Under the pieces are notes generated by a model. It had not been told where the DNA came from. It saw only the letters and a list, made by a program, of their open reading frames with translations, and did not search any database. The translations under genes were made by a program, and so were the position numbers. This document shows, piece by piece, positions 58,830 to 64,000 of a stretch of DNA of 64,000 bases; position 1 is the first letter of the stretch, and the number at the start of each line of letters is the position of its first letter. This DNA comes from Rutidosis leptorrhynchoides. Its lineage: Eukaryota > Streptophyta > Magnoliopsida > Asterales > Asteraceae. The stretch is from the NCBI RefSeq assembly GCF_046630445.1, contig NC_092333.1, positions 182,712,501 through 182,776,500 of the forward strand, written 5' to 3'.

Positions 58830-60895
58830 TGTTCCATTGGTGATGTTTTATCTTTTATTATTTTTATCTATTTATGCTAAACATTTAACATTTTGATACT
58901 TTAATGTAATGTTTAATATTTTTATTATTTTGTACTAATATTTCATTTTTGTAATTTGAAAGTGGATATTAAGTCCCATTTCAAATTACCATGCATGTTT
59001 ATATTTGTATTGTATGTATTTTATCTCATGTACACAACAGGGTAAAACCGCGCATTTTCAAAGACTGGCATTAAGTTCAGTAAAAGCTATTAATTTTGAC
59101 GACAAAATGCAAAATATATGTGAAATAACAACAGACGGAATGAACAAATGACGTGCACCATTTATCATTCAAAGCATACAACAATATGTTTGGAAACTTT
59201 GGTTAAATTTAATCATTTTTCTACGCTAATCACCCTCAATAATTTAAATTGTTACTGATTTCTTGCAAATGAGGGCATTGCAAGATCTTAAGTGTGGGAA
59301 GGGGTTAAATTCTTTCGGGTTTTAAAATTTTAATTTAAACACTTGGTTACCATTAAAAATACTAGTAACGCAGTAGTTGTATTAGAATCTAGTGCTCTCT
59401 GATAATAAAGAACAGCCCTAGTCTTTTATACTGACTACCCAATTCTAGTAAAATTTTTATAAATTTTCAAAAATATGAATTCAAAATCATGTTTATACAT
59501 ATTTATGAACGATAAAACTAGGTGCTAACACCGAAATTATTGTTACCTCGAAAAGGACATAAATTGAGAAACAACCCAAAATGCTTGAATTCATTTAAAA
59601 TGGAATAGAGGATAATAAAAAGGCAAAGAAAGGAAAATAAAAGCCAAGTGTGGGAAAAATTTACCAAGTTATTTAGAACATATATAACATATTTTTGTAC
59701 AAATAATTAAAGATACTTTTGTTTTGGACAATATTAATCAGTTTTACCTAGTTTATTGTAATGGAATTTAAAAGGAAGTAAAGTCTTTCGAGAAAAAGAC
59801 ACGCGCTTCTTGATTTAGGTCAGGAAGTTGTTGTCCAGACCAGTTGTAGAGTCTACAAAAAACCTTGAAAAGTTTTCTCGAAAATCAGCTGGAAATCCAC
59901 GGACCTTAGCATCAAACAGGGTCGCTAAGTGGTCAGACTTATCCTAACCATGAGAGGATCTATCTCGTACAATGGGGGCACCGTGCAAATTAGCTTATAA
60001 GACTAATGAATCAGATCTCCAGAAAGGATAATCTCCTTAAAGATTAAAAATCAGCTTTTATGACTGATATTACTCAATCCTTGAGATTGACCTTAAAGAT
60101 TGAGAATTACAAACTCATGGAATTCGATGATATCTAAACTCGAGCTTGAACGAGAAAATATTTTGATCAAATTACAAACCGATTTGTTTTCTGAAAACCC
60201 ATTTGCAATGCGTTCATTACCATTGAACGTAAAATCCTAGGAATTCACCTGGAATTTATTAGGTCACATGAACCAAATCGGGTGTCAACCGTAAGAACGG
60301 TGGTTGCATAGCATGGTCGAAGACAGGACCTAGTGCCAGACCGAAAAACTATAGGTGATCTTTACTATTGCTCCTACAAAGGATAGTAATTGCATCCGAC
60401 ACGATATAGACCATAATCAAAAGCATGTCACGGGACATTGCCTTAACAGTTGCTTGTTCAACGCTTTCCTTTACAACCGAACGGTAGTGTACCGAAAGGT
60501 AATATACGGAGCAAGTAAACTGGATGTGTTGCTTTCCTAATACAAGGTTAGCAAGTGGGTGATACAAAACCATTAGTTTTGAGCTAAAATTTTCAAATAT
60601 GAAACCCACAAAACCCACAAAAACATTTTGCAAACACCGGTGAAGGGTTATTCCGGAAAACTTATCTAGGGTAAAAGCTAGATTGAATTTTCAAAAGATC
60701 AAATGTTTTCATAAAGATCCAATTTCCTAAAGGATCTAAATTTTTATAGTCATGTGAGACTGTAAACCACATCGTTACTATCATTGTTCATACCGCCGTA
60801 TAGAAATCACTGATGTACAAAGTGTAAAGAATAAAGAAGTGATTCAAGTATGTTTTTATTTCAAGTTCTATATTGCTTGAGGACAAGCAATGCTC
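58830..60895 (+). other. Unit 2 3' non-coding region
   Basis: Same content as in unit 1: motif at 59517-59547, polypurine-like boxes near 59290 and 59646, hairpin at 60873-60890. No conserved ORF. Confidence 0.8.
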
Positions 60896-60910
60896 AAGTG
60901 TGGGAATATT
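60896..60910 (+). other. Polypurine tract, unit 2
   Basis: AAGTGTGGGAATATT directly before the outer 3' LTR. Confidence 0.8.
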
Positions 60911-61512
60911 TGATAATGCTAAAAATGAACATATATTTCATAGCATTATCCTTCAAGAAAAACAAGCTTTTAGTTGCAATTGTTCTATTTACAAGTGATT
61001 TTCGTTTAAATAATAAAAGGTGAAGACAAAAGACAGATTCGACGATTTGAAGACGCAAATGACCAAAAAGCTAAAAAGTATAAAGTACAATCCAAGTGGT
61101 TCAATTTATTGATAAGAAACGTCTAAAAGTTACAAGAGTACGAGCCGCGAAACGCAAAGTATAAGATATTAAATCGTACGATAGGACGTTCGAAAATCCG
61201 GAACCGGGACATGAACCAACTATCAACGCGCGACGCAAAAGACCTAACATTACAAGTCAACAATGTACAAGAATATAATATAATATATATATAATTATAT
61301 AAAATTATATATATTATAGTATATATTAAATAAATATGAGCAGCCCACGTTTAAAATGCAATGTGACCAGGAGATGGCTGCCATGCAATCACATGGCCTG
61401 GTAGCCTTAAACCCATGCGATCGCATGGTTTACTGTAGCTGGCCAGGTTCTATAAAAAGGCAGTTTGCTCGATGTTTTATATACACCTTTTTCTTTTCCT
61501 TTCTCTAATTCT

Positions 61513-61602
<90 letters not shown>

Positions 61603-62664
61603 TTATAATTTTAATTTTAATTTAAGATTAATAATAATAAGATTATGTCAGCGAATGTTTTAAGTTTGTAAGTCGAAACTCTGTCCGTGTAATGCTACGC
61701 TACTAATACTCATTGTAAGTTATGTTCAACCTTTTTAAATTAATGTCTCGTAGCTAAATTATTATTATGCTTATTTAAGCCGAAGTAATCATGATATTGG
61801 ACTAAATATTAAAGACGGAGTTATTAGGCTTTGTACCATAATTGAGGTTTGGACAAAAGACCGACACTTGTGGAAATTGGACTATGGGCTATTAATGGGC
61901 TTTATATTTGTTTAACTGAATGATAATTCGTTAATTTAATATAGAGATTTACAATTTGAGGTAATTATAAATAACCACATACACTCGATCGGACATGATG
62001 GGCGGGATATTTATAAGTACTAATAATCGTTCATTTAACTGAACACGGGGATGGATTAATAGTCAATGGACTCATTAAAACAGGGGTGGATTATGTACAA
62101 GGACACTTGACATAATTGTTAACAAAGTATTAAAATCTTGGGTTACACACAGTCGATATCCTGGTGTAATTATTAAACAAAGTATTAAGACCTTGTTACA
62201 GTTTAAGTCCCCAATTAGTTGGAATATTTGACTTCAGATATAAGGATAATTTGACGAGGACACTCGCATTTTATATTTATGACTGATGGACTGTTATGGA
62301 CAAAAACCAGATAGACATATCGAATAATCCAGGACATAGGATAATTAACCCATGGTAATAAATTAAAATTAACACATCAAACATCATGATTACGGAAGTT
62401 TAAATAAGCATAGTTCCTTTATTTTATATCTTATCGCATTTTTAATTATCGTACTTTTAATTATCGCAATTTTATTTACCGTCATTTTATTTATCGCACT
62501 TTTAATTATCGTACTTTTATTTATCGTCATTTAATTTAAACTTTAAATTAAGTTGTATTTATATTTAATACTTTACATTAGGTTTTAATTGTGACTTAAG
62601 ACATAAAATCGACAAACCGGTCATTAAATGGTAAAATTCCCCTTTTATAACAATAACAATATTA

Positions 62665-62739
<75 letters not shown>

Positions 62740-62982
62740 TTATTTATTTATTTATTTATTTATACAAATATAGTTATATAAAAATATAGTGTAAAATAAG
62801 TCGTCTCCCTGTGGAACGAACCGGACTTACTAAAAACTATACTACTCTATGATTAGGTACACTGCCTATAAGTGTTGTAGCAAGGTTTAGGTATATCCCA
62901 TCTATAAATTAAAACTTGTGTAATTAGTATCGTATTCCGTATTAAAAATAATAGTACTTCGTACTACACCTCGCACACATCA
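60911..62982 (+). repeat. Element B 3' LTR
   Basis: Pairs with 31194-33140 (shared GAGCAGCCCACGTTTAAAAT). Palindromes at 61381-61396 (two mismatches) and 61413-61428 (exact); TATAAAA near 61452. (TA)n at 61514-61596 and 62667-62735, the latter followed by (TTTA)n. Ends CACACATCA, then CTTCC. Confidence 0.93.
61381..61458 (+). promoter_or_regulatory. Paired palindromes plus TATA box, element B 3' LTR
   Basis: CCATGCAATCACATGG (61381-61396), CCATGCGATCGCATGG (61413-61428), TATAAAA about 25 bp later. Confidence 0.65.
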
Positions 62983-63489
62983 CTTCCCTATAGATGAAGT
63001 TAGGTACAACTTCATCAGGATCTGGTACCTGGCACACATGTGGTATCTTCTCAGCAGAAGCAGTAGCCTGAAAAGAATCAGTAGTTGCAGTGGCAGAGGT
63101 AGCAGCATCCAAAGTAGATTCCGTAGAGCCAGTGACATGTGCAGAATAGGCAGCATTTGCTGCGATAAGCTCATCAGTAAGCACCATGTCATCTTGGTTA
63201 CCACTTGTAATAATATCCTCAGTAAAAGCAGTTAGAGGAGTAACAGTGGTAGTGGTAGTAGAATCAACATCAAGAACCTCCTTAACAATGTTATCAATAA
63301 CCTTTTTGAGTACTGGAGGAGGTTCCATTATCATCTCATCAACCACCTCAGAATCAGTGGTTGAAGTAGCAATACCAGAGACAGTAGGTGGAGTAGCAGA
63401 AATATCAGCAGTAGCTAGCTCCTCATTCACAGTAAGAATAGTGGAACCAGCAGCCACAATGTCTCCAGTAGAGCCAACAGCAGTAGAGG
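62983..63489 (-). pseudogene. Decayed minus-strand coding region, unrecognised (5' portion)
   Basis: Open on the minus strand for about 165 codons, rich in Thr, Ala, Ser and acidic residues (TVSGIATSTTDSEVVDEM, PPPVLKKVIDNIVKEVLDV), ending PDPDEVVPNFIYR at the edge of element B. With element B and one 5-bp repeat removed, the frame continues into ASISPRVVLLVDQ at 31193. Its upstream end is cut by a third LTR at 63490. The annotated start within that LTR would be spurious. Confidence 0.6.
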
Positions 63490-64000
63490 TGTGACAACCC
63501 GTAAATTTCCGGCAAAATTTAAACAAAAATCTTTATATGATTTCATTTAACCTCGACTAATTCCGACGATTCACGAACAATTATTTGTAAATAATTACGC
63601 ATTAATTTGATATATTAATATTATTATTATTAATATCCTTTTTAAATAAGATATCAATAATTAATATCTTTATTATCAGTATTGTTATTATGAATAAAAA
63701 AAATATTGACAAATATTCTTGGAAAAGTAGTAAATCAATTTGTTTATTTTAAAAAAAATATATAAAAAAATTCTTAAAATAAATGATTTTTTTAATAAAA
63801 TAAATAAATAAATAAATAAATTACTTTTTAATTAAAAATTATAATGGAAAACTATTTTTATTATTTTATTTTGTGCATTATCCCATAACCTAACATTTAA
63901 TACTTTTGAATTTTAAAATCCCATTAAAAATTAAAATATTTCTTTTTCTTTTAATTATTTTATTCTTTTTACCTAATTTTTTCAAGTATAAATACCCCTC
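63490..64000 (+). mobile_element. Element 3: start of a third long LTR, cut by the window edge
   Basis: TGTGACAACCCG followed by GACGATTCACGAACAATTAT and TTGATATATTAAT, closely matching the first 150 bp of the element 2 LTRs, then diverging. It interrupts the minus-strand coding region. The rest of this stretch is AT-rich with no gene. Confidence 0.75.

Overview
The window is nuclear plant DNA, very AT-rich, and made almost entirely of nested LTR retrotransposons. I see no intact host gene. The tRNA-Asp-type and tRNA-iMet-type primer sites, the GKACHLPVE integrase motif, the RT box FMDDFSVFG and the very long LTRs are plant features. A dicot is likely and Asteraceae is possible, but the species cannot be read from the sequence alone.

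Layout, oldest to youngest. (1) The substrate is a minus-strand, decayed coding region (63489-62983 continuing at 31193-28523). It encodes a low-complexity, coiled-coil and Lys-rich protein that I do not recognise. (2) Two Athila/Tat-type Ty3 elements sit in it on the + strand. Element A runs from before base 1 to 28522. It has gag and protease but no RT or integrase. Element B is the locus 31194-62982 and has the flanking repeat CTCCC/CTTCC. It has one 5' LTR, leader and gag 5' half. These are followed by two head-to-tail units, each made of a divergent 'D' LTR plus gag 3' half, pol, a small zinc-knuckle ORF and a spliced 3' ORF. A normal 3' LTR closes the locus. (3) Three non-autonomous elements with related, very long LTRs lie inside the others. 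Element 1 (105-7502, target duplication ACACC) sits in the 5' LTR of A. Element 2 (9862-20854, iMet primer site) sits in the leader of A. The start of a third LTR (63490-64000) breaks the minus-strand coding region.

How the parts work together. The LTRs carry a TATA box preceded by two copies of a 16-bp palindrome CCATGCGATCGCATGG. The same palindrome occurs in the A/B leaders and directly upstream of the spliced 3' ORF, which suggests an internal promoter. Pol of B has AP, RT, RNase H and IN. Its first copy lost the RT core and gained a second protease domain fused behind integrase. Every large ORF is broken by stops or frameshifts. Only the 138-codon zinc-knuckle ORF is open in both copies.

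The most surprising content is a fragment of a host poly(A)-binding protein coding sequence (end of RRM3, linker, start of RRM4) inside the internal regions of elements 1 and 2. Other unexplained structure includes a dispersed ACTAGGT-N6-ACCGAAATT motif (five sites per B unit), a tRNA-like module inside the LTRs of element 2, and repeated polypurine-tract-like boxes. Long (TA)n and (TTA)n tracts produce many meaningless low-complexity reading frames.
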